From an uncultured Bacteroidales bacterium (lineage in GTDB: Bacteria; Bacteroidota; Bacteroidia; Bacteroidales; F082), in the NCBI GenBank assembly GCA_947166105.1, contig CAMVCZ010000034.1:1-36211 (forward strand): a stretch of DNA of 36,211 nucleotides. The letters are read 5' to 3'. The notes under the pieces were generated by a model. The model saw only the letters and a program-made list of their open reading frames with translations. It did not search any database and was not told the origin of the DNA. Every line of letters begins with the position of its first letter. The stretch's first letter is position 1. This document shows positions 7,285-15,125 of the stretch, piece by piece. The translations under genes and the position numbers were made by a program.

Positions 7285-9246
7285 TCACCATCCCTTTGGT
7301 TCCAAAAAGCTATATTTCCTGCCATATTCCAAATGCTGCGCGAGGAAATCCATCGGATATTCTACTTGATAATCAACCACTTGACCATCTTTTTTCATGG
7401 GCACAATCTCGGGATTGATGAAACCGCCGTATGGCTTCAGGCCCAAGGCGTTGTAGCGTTCCTTCACTTCCTTGTGCAGCTCGTGGTTCACTTTCACTGC
7501 ATAGCGTTCCACCAAAGCCTTACCAGCGGCATAGTCGCCTTCGCTCTTGATGCGCTGCACCTCGGCCAACAATTGGCCAAACAATTGGCGTAAGGCCTCA
7601 AAGTCGTTGATGATGAAATAGGTCTTGCCATCGCGGTTTTTCCTTTCTATAACGTTTTCGCCATGCTCGAAGCACCATTCGGCCACCAATTTGCGGTTCT
7701 GCATGTGCGATTCAGTAACGTCCTTGCCCAATTCCACGCGGGCCAATTGGGTCATCAGGCCGTTGCGGATGAAACCACAATACTCGGCCTTATATGCCTC
7801 ATTGTCAGGCATGATGCCCAATTCCACCATTTTCGGGTCGGCGATGTAATAGAGGCCAAACAAGTCGGCGCGCGCTTCCTCAAGGGTCGAACTGAACTCT
7901 TTCAAGGCGTTAGGCGAAGTGGTCGGCAACAACTTTCCTGAGCCGTGACCCAAGCACTCATGCAGATTGGTATGCACCACTGAGGCATCAGGGCCGTATT
8001 TCTTGCACAATTCGACTTCCTCCTCCGAAAAGGCGAACTCCTTCAAAGCGCTCTTGGGATTCTCTTCAGCGGCCTTATCATAAGCGGTCATCAAATTGGT
8101 GATAGTCACCGACTTGGAGCCGTATTCCTTGCGAATCCAGTCGGCGTTGGGCAAGTTGATGCCAATCGGAGGCGAAGGGAAACAGTCGCCACCCAAGGTG
8201 GTGACGATGATGCTTTTGGCCGACACGCCGTTACATTCCGCTTTCTTGAAGCGCGGGTCGACGGGTGAATGGTCCTCAAACCATTGCGCGTTCTCACTAA
8301 TCGTGTTGGAACGTTTGGTGGCTTCCAAGTCCTTGAAATCCACCACACTCTCCCAAGTGGCTTTCATGCCCATCGGGTCGCCATAGTCCTCGATGAAACC
8401 GTTCACGAAGTCGATGTGCGAAGCATTGTCCTGCACCCAAGCAATGTTGTATTCGTCCCAAGTTTTCAGGTCGCCAGTCGTGTAATAATCGATAAGCAAC
8501 TGAGTATAATGGCGTTGCGCCTCATTTTCGGCCACGGCGTTGGCCTTCTCCAACCAGCCTACGATGGCTTTGATGGCCTCGCCGTAAAGTCCATCTGCGC
8601 GATACACCTTTTCATAAATGGTGCCGTTCTCCTTCACCAAGCGCGAATTGAGACCGTAAGAAACCGGTCGCTCGTCGCCCTCCTTGTGTTGCGCGGCATA
8701 AAAGGCTTCCACCTCGGCCTTGGTCAGGTCGCCTTCGTAGAAATTGACGGCAGAGTTTTCAATAATATCTTCCACGCTGCTGCGGCGCACGGGCGCAATT
8801 TCGGGACTGAAAACGATGGGGATCAGGAAATCAAGAAATTCCTCTACAGTTTCACCTTTATTAATAGGCATTTGCGAAATGTCGCTGTTTCTTACCAATT
8901 CGGCGAAACAGGCTTCCGACACTTCGGGGAAAAACTTGTCCTCGGCATAATGGTGATGGATGCCATTGCTGAAAAACACTCGTTTGGCATAGACCGTAAA
9001 CTTTTGGAAATCATCCCCTTCCCTATCGCCTTGATAGGTATTGAGAATGGCTTCCAAGGTCTTGCGAATGCAAAGGTTGTGCTTGTAGTTCTGGTCGAAA
9101 AGAATATCGCGCCCACATTTGGCAGCTTCACCTAAACAATACAGGTATTCCTTCTGCTGCAAAGTCAGGTTTTCCCATTCGGGGATGCGGTAGCGCATGA
9201 TGCGGAGGTCGGCGAAGGTCTCGACCAAGTATTTGAATTCGTTCAT
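7285..9246 (-). CDS. dipeptidyl peptidase III (M49 zinc peptidase)
   Basis: 653 residues from MNEFKYLVETFADLR. There is no signal peptide, so it is cytosolic. The M49 zinc motif HECLGH is at residues 429-434 and the second zinc/catalytic motif EEARAD at 456-461. Conserved flanks include GRDILFDQN near 45-52 and IIVTTLGGDCFPSPPIGINLPN at about 346-367. DPP III removes dipeptides from the N-terminus of oligopeptides and probably contributes to peptide catabolism. The HECLGH variant with a cysteine is also known from the Bacteroides thetaiotaomicron enzyme. An alternative ATG ten codons upstream (9276) lies inside the SRP RNA and would translate its U-tract as FFF, so it is rejected. The only promoter in sight is the ffs promoter. 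Confidence 0.95.
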   Translation of the reverse strand: MNEFKYLVETFADLRIMRYRIPEWENLTLQQKEYLYCLGEAAKCGRDILFDQNYKHNLCIRKTLEAILNTYQGDREGDDFQKFTVYAKRVFFSNGIHHHYAEDKFFPEVSEACFAELVRNSDISQMPINKGETVEEFLDFLIPIVFSPEIAPVRRSSVEDIIENSAVNFYEGDLTKAEVEAFYAAQHKEGDERPVSYGLNSRLVKENGTIYEKVYRADGLYGEAIKAIVGWLEKANAVAENEAQRHYTQLLIDYYTTGDLKTWDEYNIAWVQDNASHIDFVNGFIEDYGDPMGMKATWESVVDFKDLEATKRSNTISENAQWFEDHSPVDPRFKKAECNGVSAKSIIVTTLGGDCFPSPPIGINLPNADWIRKEYGSKSVTITNLMTAYDKAAEENPKSALKEFAFSEEEVELCKKYGPDASVVHTNLHECLGHGSGKLLPTTSPNALKEFSSTLEEARADLFGLYYIADPKMVELGIMPDNEAYKAEYCGFIRNGLMTQLARVELGKDVTESHMQNRKLVAEWCFEHGENVIERKNRDGKTYFIINDFEALRQLFGQLLAEVQRIKSEGDYAAGKALVERYAVKVNHELHKEVKERYNALGLKPYGGFINPEIVPMKKDGQVVDYQVEYPMDFLAQHLEYGRKYSFLEPKGW

Positions 9247-9250
9247 AGGC

Positions 9251-9360
9251 AAAAAAAAGAAGGGTAAGCTACTCATATCGCACCGCTACAACCTCCTACC
9301 CTTGCTACATTCCTGTCCTGGGGGATTTCAGAGGGAGCTGGTCGTATAAGACTTACCCGA
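9251..9360 (-). ncRNA. ffs: signal recognition particle RNA (small bacterial type, 4.5S-like)
   Basis: On the minus strand the RNA starts near CGGGTAAG (9361-9354) and ends CTTACCC (9268-9262) followed by eight T (9251-9258). The ends pair: GGGTAAG (9358-9352) with CTTACCC (9268-9262). The middle contains the SRP helix 8 signature: CAGG, then ACA-GGAA-TGT (a GGAA tetraloop on a 3-bp stem), then AGCA, i.e. the symmetric and asymmetric loops that bind Ffh. Flanking arms CTCCC and GGAGG, and CCCC with GGGG-like segments, give a rod of about 100 nt. The RNA binds Ffh and targets nascent membrane and secreted proteins. Exact ends are inferred from the promoter and the U-tract. Confidence 0.9.
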
Positions 9361-9363
9361 TTG

Positions 9364-9393
9364 CAAAAGTACAGACTTTTCTCGGATTGGCAA
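9364..9393 (-). promoter_or_regulatory. ffs promoter (TTG-N19-TACTTTTG)
   Basis: On the minus strand TTG (9391-9393) and TACTTTTG (9364-9371) are 19 bases apart, placing the start of transcription at about 9357-9360, exactly at the SRP RNA 5' end. Confidence 0.8.
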
Positions 9394-9452
9394 GCGTTTT
9401 TTCAGTGTTTTTGGAACAAAGTCCATAAAACACTGAAAACAAACGGCATAGT

Positions 9453-9743
9453 TTACCCCTCCCTACGCTTCTTGCCCACCAAATAAGCTGCACCAAGACC
9501 CAACAGCACTGCGACACCACTGCCCAAAGGTCCAGGCTCTGCGCCATCGAAATCTCCCGATCCGCCATGTATAGTCGGAAGAGTCAAACCGATGCCATCG
9601 CCAGTTGCGCGGTAACCCATGCGGTTCGCATTGCGACCTTGTTCATACTCTTGGCTTCTTCTCAACATGCCTTGACCTTCCTGGGCCATGCCTGAGAGTC
9701 CGATTCCGAGGAGGATTGCCACTGCTACTATTGTCTTTTTCAT
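9453..9743 (-). CDS. small secreted protein with C-terminal Gly-hydrophobic-basic tail (copy 2)
   Basis: 96 residues. Signal peptide MKKTIVAVAILLGIGLSGMAQ (1-21), then a short variable middle (EGQGMLRRSQEYEQGRNANR ... TLPTIHGGSGDFDGAEP), then the tail GPLGSGVAVLLGLGAAYLVG followed by KKRREG. The tail is tripartite: a PLGSG motif, about 14 hydrophobic residues, and a basic cluster at the extreme C-terminus, as in sortase-like or exosortase/rhombosortase sorting signals. It is closely related to the neighbour at 9868-10149 (shared MLRRS/MLKRS..EY) and to 21143-21442. Function unknown; surface sorting or membrane anchoring is an inference. It has its own -7 element at 9782-9789. Confidence 0.8.
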   Translation of the reverse strand: MKKTIVAVAILLGIGLSGMAQEGQGMLRRSQEYEQGRNANRMGYRATGDGIGLTLPTIHGGSGDFDGAEPGPLGSGVAVLLGLGAAYLVGKKRREG

Positions 9744-9781
9744 TGATGTTAGGATTGTTAGATTGTTCGTTTTTGAGGCTG

Positions 9782-9789
9782 CAAAAATA
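9782..9789 (-). promoter_or_regulatory. -7 element for the 9453-9743 gene
   Basis: Minus strand TATTTTTG, 38 bases before the start at 9743. With the terminator at 9823-9852 just upstream, this gene appears to be a separate transcription unit. No TTG is seen at -33. Confidence 0.45.
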
Positions 9790-9822
9790 GAAAAAATTTC
9801 TTTATCGGATGAGAAAAACGAA

Positions 9823-9852
9823 AAAAAAATCTCGCTATTGGCGAGATTTTTT
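9823..9852 (-). terminator. intrinsic terminator after the 9868-10149 gene
   Basis: ATCTCGC (9829-9835) and GCGAGAT (9841-9847) form a 7-bp stem extended by A/T pairs, with a 5-base loop. On the minus strand it is followed by nine T (9821-9829); the plus strand also has a T run, so it may act both ways. Confidence 0.8.
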
Positions 9853-9867
9853 CGTGGCAGGAAAAAC

Positions 9868-10149
9868 TTAGTCTTCCTTGCGTTTCTTGCCCACCATGTA
9901 GGCTGCGCCCAAACCGAGCAACACGGCAATGCCGCTGCCCAGAGGGGCGCCGTCTTGGTCATCAGTTTGTCCGAATCCGGGCAATGTGATGAAGCTGCCA
10001 TCTCTGTCAACAAGTTGTTGGCGACCGTCGTTGCGGTAGGTGGATTGGTATTCCTTGCTTCTTTTCAGCATACCGCCTTCACTTTCCTGGGCGAAGGTGC
10101 CGATTCCCATCGCGAGAACGAGTGCGAATGTCAATGCTGTCTTTTTCAT
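9868..10149 (-). CDS. small secreted protein with C-terminal Gly-hydrophobic-basic tail (copy 1)
   Basis: 93 residues. Signal peptide MKKTALTFALVLAMGIGTFAQ (1-21), a charged and glycine-containing middle (ESEGGMLKRSKEYQSTYRND ... SFITLPGFGQTDDQD), and the tail GAPLGSGIAVLLGLGAAYMVG followed by KKRKED. The tail is nearly identical to that of the 9453-9743 protein (GSG-[IV]-AVLLGLGAAY-[ML]-VGKK), while the middle has diverged. It lies 128 bases downstream of the large T9SS protein on the same strand. I find no promoter element in the spacer, only a long hairpin within a heptad array, so it is probably cotranscribed with the large gene. Function unknown. Confidence 0.8.
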   Translation of the reverse strand: MKKTALTFALVLAMGIGTFAQESEGGMLKRSKEYQSTYRNDGRQQLVDRDGSFITLPGFGQTDDQDGAPLGSGIAVLLGLGAAYMVGKKRKED

Positions 10150-10193
10150 TGTTGTATGGTGTTTGTTTTGTTTACTATTTAGTTGTTTAGTCG

Positions 10194-10273
10194 TTGGCTT
10201 TTAGCTTTTGGCTGTAAGCTATAAGTTAGGTCGTTGCCGGGCTTATAGCTTACAGCTTATGGCTTACAGCTAT
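10194..10273. repeat. opposed heptanucleotide arrays forming a long hairpin
   Basis: Left arm heptads (10194-10228): TTGGCTT, TTAGCTT, TTGGCTG, TAAGCTA, TAAGTTA. Right arm (10239-10273): GGGCTTA, TAGCTTA, CAGCTTA, TGGCTTA, CAGCTAT. GCTGTAAGCTATAAG (10211-10225) and CTTATAGCTTACAGC (10242-10256) are a perfect 15-bp inverted repeat with a 16-base loop. There is no T-run on either side, so it is not a standard intrinsic terminator. It occupies the spacer between the T9SS gene and its small downstream gene. Confidence 0.8.
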
Positions 10274-10277
10274 TAAA

Positions 10278-13200
10278 TCATCTCACCACGATCTTCTGCG
10301 TTTTCACATCGTTGCCGTTGATGAGGCGGAGCATGTAGACACCAGCGGGGGCGTTGATGGCCTTGCTGACGCTACCGTTGACGGTCTCGCTGCTCAGGAT
10401 GCGGCCATTGACGTCGACCACTTGCAGGGTGGCTTCGCCGGCATTATTGATAATCCAGTTGCCGTTGCTATAGAAAGCAAAGGTCCCTGAGCCTGTCGAA
10501 GGGCCGTCCTCATTGTTTGCGGCAAACACCAGGCGGAAGCGCGACGAGTAGTCGGTCGTGCTGGCGTTGAAGGTGTAGGTGGCCACTGAGCCTGTCGAAG
10601 TGGCGGCGAGCAGGTCGATGTCGGCACCAGTCATGTTGTCGATGAGGTGGAGGTAGTTCATCTCCACGCCTTCGGGATTGACGGTGAGGGTGTAGGTGCC
10701 ATTTTCGGCAGCCTTGAAGTTGACGGGCATTTCGCCTTGGGCTTCATGGCGAACTACTGCATAATCCTTGCTTTCAACAGGAATGAAAACTTTCGTGTTG
10801 TTCGGGTTAAGCATAAACTTAGGCAATGCGTTACCCTCATCGAAGCGAACGATGGTACGGTCGATAAGGCCATTGCTATCATTGCTCAGGTTGAGAGACA
10901 AGATGGCATTGCTTCCAGCATTACGGGTTTGTTTGGTAAAGGTCACGGATTGACCTGTAGCGGTAGCCTGCACAAAGATGGCTTTCATTGCACCAATGGT
11001 GGTTGCACTACCTGGAGTAAGTTCCGTACGGCTTTCATTCAATGTGTAATAAGAGAGTCCAGAAGGCAGGTTGGCGGTTGTGCCGAACGGATTGCCGATT
11101 AGGTTCCATCCTCTCATGTTATCATCAATCGATGTCGATTCTGAATAAGTCAGATTGACAACACCGTTGCCGTTGTAAGCCGTACCAGTAAAAATGAGGT
11201 CAGTGCCTTCTTTGCTGGCATAGAGGTAACCCTTGCCACTCTCCAAATTGAAGGTGTGTTGTCTGTAGTTTTTCCATTCCTTACCATTGTCACCACCAGT
11301 TTGGTCAAAATAGTACAGGTCGTATGTGCCAGTTTCTCCATCAGGAATATTGCTTCCATAGGTATCTGTGATGAAACCATTGGCAGCAGAAGGAGTAAGC
11401 TCAGTAACAGGAGAGGCGATGAGATACCATCCTCCGTCACCGCCATTATAGCCGTCGATATGCAAAGGCTTGAGATATTCGTATGAAATGTAGTAACACT
11501 TAACACCCCTTTCGATATTCGTAACAGTAACGGTCAATGTGGTTCCTGATGCTACCAATGTATTGCTTACAACAACATCGTTTGTTCCGTTCAAAGAACC
11601 CGTACCCACTGTCGTTTCTCCAACCTTCAGCGTAATATTGCCAGCAGTGTTGCTGTAGCCGCCAAATTTGGTTTGGAAGTCTGTAATAATAACTGGTTCA
11701 GAGAACGTAGTGGTGAAGGTAATGCTATTAACAGGATTGGAACTAGAACCAACTTGTGAATAGGATGCATTCTGGGTAAAAGATTTATTTTTGCTTGTTA
11801 CTGTAGTAATTGTCCAAACATTTCCGTTGCTATCATTTCCTGTGTCAGTATAAGTTACTGTTCCTGTTCCTGATGAGGACGCACCTTCAATTTTCGTACT
11901 ACCTTCTGCACTGCCAAATGTGATAGTTCCGCCCAATGGTGCGACATATTCCTCTACCGTAACGTTGATGGTTGCATCGTCTGTAGGCATGTAGAAGGAA
12001 TATGTATCGGAGCCTTCTGTGGTTACTTCAACCGATTGATTGTTGCCATACACAACACTCACAGTTCCCATAACATAACCTTCATCAGGAGTAGCAACAA
12101 CAGTAACATGAATCCCTTCGCAGAGTTCTTCACCAGATTGAACCTCGTTGCTTTCCTCGCCCGCCGTCAATTCAAGGGTGACATGGTTCAATGTGGCAAC
12201 GGTAAGGGTGTGGGTCGGTATAGCGGTGGTGGAGACGGCAAGCGTTGCGTTGCTTGCAGGCATGATGAATGAGTATGTGCCATCTTCTTCCATGAGGTTA
12301 TCTACTTGAACTGGATTATTGTCACCATCCACAACATTGAAGCCCTGCAAGAGATAGCAATCGTCAACGTCCTCAACACTAATGCGAACATTGGCACCAG
12401 ACCTAACAAGTGCAGTACCTGTTTGCTCATTAACATCTATATCATCCCAATGCTCCTGTTCATCTTCATCAACATAATAATCGTATAATCCGAATCCCAC
12501 ATGGTCTTTGCTGACCGTCAATATGTATTGGATGACATATTCAGCTGTAGCAATCTCACTATCATCCATTCCGTCATTCGTGGCAATGGCTTTTAAGGTG
12601 GTGCTTGTGGCAATGCTGATGGCACCATTGTAAGGAGTGCTTTGGTTGGTCGGCTCTGAGCCGTCGAGGGTGTAATAAATGCCTGCTCCCGTGGTTCCGC
12701 AGTTAATTTCCACAGTTTGTGCGCCCGTATAAGTGCCTGCGGCAACTGTAAATGTCGGGGTGGCTACTATTTCCAAACATGAAGGATTGCTGTTGTAGGT
12801 GGTTGTGGATGTGCCGTAAGTAACCGTAATATTTGTAAAATCTGTTCTTGCGGAAGGTGAATACGATGCAGTTCCATTATTGATGGTAAAATCGCAAGAT
12901 GGTGTTGATGTAACAGCCGTCACATTATTTGATGTTACTGAAATCTCAACGGTACCGCCACTATACATACGCCAAGAACCTCCATTATTAGTATACCATT
13001 TTCCATTATTTCCACCACCTTGTGCTTCTATTGTTACGGGAGCAATTGTAACTTCTGTATATGCTACGCTATTTTCCCAATCATTAGCCGCTGCTATTTC
13101 TGCAAAATTAAACTCTGTCGTTCCACCTTCGCCTTCAGTCACTTTATAAACTGCATACAAATCAGCATCAGCAGTAATGGTATAATCGCCATTGAGCAAT

Positions 13201-14423
13201 GTTGGGGCGTTGGTGGTTTCGCTCACGCTTGTGGTGGCCCAGCCAGCAAAAGTCCAGCCTCTGGAAGCGCAAGCCTGCGAAGGTGTTGCGGTGGGCAGGG
13301 TGATAGTTGAGCCATCATATCCGCTCGTTGTAGATGTATTGCAAGTGCCAGAGCCAGCATCGAAGGTGATAGTGTAGGTGGGAATCGAAGTAGTCGTAAC
13401 GCTAACCGTCACATCACTCGCCGGCATCGTGAATTTATCGTTTGCAACGGGAATATCATTATTATCAGCATCCTTAACTTCAATTGAGTAGTTATAGCCA
13501 GTATTCGTAGCTACCACGACTGTAACTTCCTTGTCATAGGCAATTTTAGCGTCTTGTGCAACTGTAGAGCCATCAACTTGCAATTCCGCCATAGCTTCGC
13601 CGTCGTCACCAGTAACGTTCAAAGTGTAATTATATGTGTTTACAGACCATTGGGCATACAAAGTGGTGTTTTCAGTAATCTCAAAAGTATCATCTTCCAC
13701 ATAAAGATTAGCATCTTCATCGGTACCGTCTTCCATATCACTCCACCATTCAAAAGTATGACCCGTCTTGGCCAAATCGCCAGGACCAAGAACGGTAACT
13801 GTGTTGTTATCATCATCATACTCAGTGTCGTCAACCGGCACACCACCACTTGTGTTGCCGTTGCCGTTGTATGTGACGGTGTAGGTGGTGGGGCCTCCAC
13901 TATTATCATAAACTACAGTGATGGATTTAATGTATAAAGCTCTAGTACCACCAGTAAAAGCAATCGTAATAGTACCAGAAGAGGTTCCAGTACCAGTTGC
14001 AGTTCCAACAGTAGTCCAACTAGAAGTTGCAGTAGAAGCTAAATATGTAACCTCTCCAACTGTAATACTAACTTTGTGGGCCGCATTGTAACTTGAACAC
14101 TCAACAGCTACAGACTTAATTATTCCAGGAATTGCAGATGTAGTAAGCGTTAAGTTTTCAACGCCACCATTCTTACCAAGTTGAATGCAATTACTTGTCC
14201 ATCCTGTATAAGAAGTGCCACTAATCAAAGTACGAGTATAACTCCAAGAAAAGTTTCCGTTGTCAGTAATGGTGCCAGAACCAATTCCAGTTCCTAGGCC
14301 ACCACTTGTTGCTGTCCATTTAGCAGTTTGGTCAGCTCTTGTCTGTCCCCACATCCCCAAAGGCACTGCGAGGAAGGTAAGCAGCGCGAGGGCTGCGGTC
14401 AATTTTGTAAATTTTTTGTTCAT
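10278..14423 (-). CDS. large T9SS-type surface protein with InlB-like and chitobiase-C-like repeats
   Basis: 1381 residues. Signal peptide about 1-26 (MNKKFTKLTAALALLTFLAV...). A beta-rich N-terminal domain spans about 28-175. InlB B-repeat/'Listeria-Bacteroides' type repeats are at about 180-260 (TVTYNGNGN ... LYAQWS) and 349-428 (TITFDAGSGTC ... GWTFAGWAT ... LYAVYK). A chitobiase/hexosaminidase C-terminal-like module is at 551-631 (YYTLDGSEPTNQSTPYNG). Other Ig-like segments end in MPASNATLAVSTT or MPTDDATINVTVEE. The C-terminus (about 1318-1381) is a type A T9SS sorting domain: INNAGEATLQVVDVNGRIL ... GVYMLRLINGNDVKTQKIVV. Such proteins cross the outer membrane through T9SS and stay surface attached or are released. 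No catalytic domain is recognised, so an adhesin or carbohydrate-facing role is only an inference. The gene is AT-richer than the housekeeping genes in its repeats. Confidence 0.88.
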   Translation of the reverse strand: MNKKFTKLTAALALLTFLAVPLGMWGQTRADQTAKWTATSGGLGTGIGSGTITDNGNFSWSYTRTLISGTSYTGWTSNCIQLGKNGGVENLTLTTSAIPGIIKSVAVECSSYNAAHKVSITVGEVTYLASTATSSWTTVGTATGTGTSSGTITIAFTGGTRALYIKSITVVYDNSGGPTTYTVTYNGNGNTSGGVPVDDTEYDDDNNTVTVLGPGDLAKTGHTFEWWSDMEDGTDEDANLYVEDDTFEITENTTLYAQWSVNTYNYTLNVTGDDGEAMAELQVDGSTVAQDAKIAYDKEVTVVVATNTGYNYSIEVKDADNNDIPVANDKFTMPASDVTVSVTTTSIPTYTITFDAGSGTCNTSTTSGYDGSTITLPTATPSQACASRGWTFAGWATTSVSETTNAPTLLNGDYTITADADLYAVYKVTEGEGGTTEFNFAEIAAANDWENSVAYTEVTIAPVTIEAQGGGNNGKWYTNNGGSWRMYSGGTVEISVTSNNVTAVTSTPSCDFTINNGTASYSPSARTDFTNITVTYGTSTTTYNSNPSCLEIVATPTFTVAAGTYTGAQTVEINCGTTGAGIYYTLDGSEPTNQSTPYNGAISIATSTTLKAIATNDGMDDSEIATAEYVIQYILTVSKDHVGFGLYDYYVDEDEQEHWDDIDVNEQTGTALVRSGANVRISVEDVDDCYLLQGFNVVDGDNNPVQVDNLMEEDGTYSFIMPASNATLAVSTTAIPTHTLTVATLNHVTLELTAGEESNEVQSGEELCEGIHVTVVATPDEGYVMGTVSVVYGNNQSVEVTTEGSDTYSFYMPTDDATINVTVEEYVAPLGGTITFGSAEGSTKIEGASSSGTGTVTYTDTGNDSNGNVWTITTVTSKNKSFTQNASYSQVGSSSNPVNSITFTTTFSEPVIITDFQTKFGGYSNTAGNITLKVGETTVGTGSLNGTNDVVVSNTLVASGTTLTVTVTNIERGVKCYYISYEYLKPLHIDGYNGGDGGWYLIASPVTELTPSAANGFITDTYGSNIPDGETGTYDLYYFDQTGGDNGKEWKNYRQHTFNLESGKGYLYASKEGTDLIFTGTAYNGNGVVNLTYSESTSIDDNMRGWNLIGNPFGTTANLPSGLSYYTLNESRTELTPGSATTIGAMKAIFVQATATGQSVTFTKQTRNAGSNAILSLNLSNDSNGLIDRTIVRFDEGNALPKFMLNPNNTKVFIPVESKDYAVVRHEAQGEMPVNFKAAENGTYTLTVNPEGVEMNYLHLIDNMTGADIDLLAATSTGSVATYTFNASTTDYSSRFRLVFAANNEDGPSTGSGTFAFYSNGNWIINNAGEATLQVVDVNGRILSSETVNGSVSKAINAPAGVYMLRLINGNDVKTQKIVVR
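10485..10503. repeat. in-frame palindrome, copy 1 (CCC/GGG arms)
   Basis: Plus strand CCCTGAGCCTGTCGAAGGG. It shares the core TGAGCCTGTCGAA with the copy at 10584-10602 but has CCC...GGG arms. It encodes PSTGSG in the T9SS protein. Confidence 0.85.
10584..10602. repeat. in-frame palindrome, copy 2 (CAC/GTG arms)
   Basis: Plus strand CACTGAGCCTGTCGAAGTG. The core is identical to 10485-10503, while the outer arms differ in a compensatory way (A-T instead of C-G at the second position). It encodes TSTGSV in the T9SS protein. Confidence 0.85.
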
Positions 14424-14473
14424 TTTGTTTTGTTGTTTTATTGTTGGTTATTTAATTATTTGAGATTTATGAT

Positions 14474-14809
14474 TCAAGGTTTAAAGATTTCAGGATTCAT
14501 TTTTGATTTGTTCGGCTTGGGCTTTTGGCTCGCGGCGGGTATCCCAAAGCGCAACGACCTCAATGTGGTCATCAACGACGTGGTACACAATTTTGTTATG
14601 TGGCGAACAACAATGCTTCGATACACAGAAGGAAGGTCGGCTAATAACACCTCCAACGGTCCCATATTAGGATTATTGCCAAGCAGCACATTCGTGTGAT
14701 GCATTTCTTGGAGGAAGTCCCTTTTGGCTGTCACTCCAAACTTTTTCCCAATATAGTTGGCCGTCTTGCGCAACTGTTTTTTCGACCTATCATTCCACCT
14801 TACCCTCAT
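14474..14809 (-). pseudogene. RelE/ParE-family toxin with a C-terminal frameshift
   Basis: The open frame encodes 111 residues. The first 73 (MRVRWNDRSKKQLRKTANYI ... LLADLPSVYRSIVVRHITK) look like a RelE/ParE toxin, but the tail LCTTSLMTTLRSLRFGIPAA is foreign to the family. In the -1 frame from the same point the DNA reads IVYHVVDDHIEVVALWDTRR and then EPKAQAEQI, the expected C-terminus with the conserved LWDTRR, stopping at 14490-14492. One A missing from the A4 run at 14591-14594 (coding AAA of K73) explains it; the restored protein would have 106 residues. The family acts as an mRNA interferase (RelE) or gyrase poison (ParE). The start overlaps the antitoxin stop as ATGA. An assembly error in the homopolymer is a real alternative to mutation. 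Confidence 0.8.
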
Positions 14810-15078
14810 ACTGCTTCTGCATATTGAAGTTCCTCTTGTGAAAATTCTTCTTCCAACTCACGGAACATATCTTCAGAGTCTTGCCATTTTCCTTCAGAAA
14901 ACTCTCTCTCTCCTTCGGCCACCATCCGGTGAAGATCCTCGATGGTGTATGGCGTCAAGTCTTCGCTTTCTTCTGTATTGGCATGTTCTATCAGATGCTC
15001 CGCCAGCCAGCGTCGGTTGCTCGGCGTGAAGGCACCATTGAGGTATTCCAAAAGGCTTGTCAAGGTTGCTTCGCTCAT
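14806..15078 (-). CDS. antitoxin of the RelE/ParE-type module
   Basis: 90 residues from MSEATLTSLLEYLNGAFTPS; a longer in-frame start at 15147 lies upstream of the -7 element and is rejected. Residues 1-33 (SLLEYLNGAFTPSNRRWLAEHLIEHA) form a predicted dimerising helical domain. The C-terminal half (PYTIEDLHRMVAEGEREFSEG ... EDMFRELEEEF) is acidic and helical, as expected for a region that wraps the toxin. Small proteins of this pattern precede RelE/ParE toxins in Bacteroidales. The stop codon overlaps the toxin start by ATGA, a typical translational coupling. It presumably neutralises the toxin and represses its own promoter. Confidence 0.75.
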   Translation of the reverse strand: MSEATLTSLLEYLNGAFTPSNRRWLAEHLIEHANTEESEDLTPYTIEDLHRMVAEGEREFSEGKWQDSEDMFRELEEEFSQEELQYAEAV

Positions 15079-15125
15079 GTTTTTTTGTTTTTGTAGTTTG
15101 TCGGAATGTCCAATTATTTCGGCGA

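Noticed and set aside
9247..9276. Upstream start for dipeptidyl peptidase III (MSSLPFFFLP)
   Set aside because: These codons lie inside the SRP RNA 3' end, and FFF is simply the terminator U-tract read as protein.
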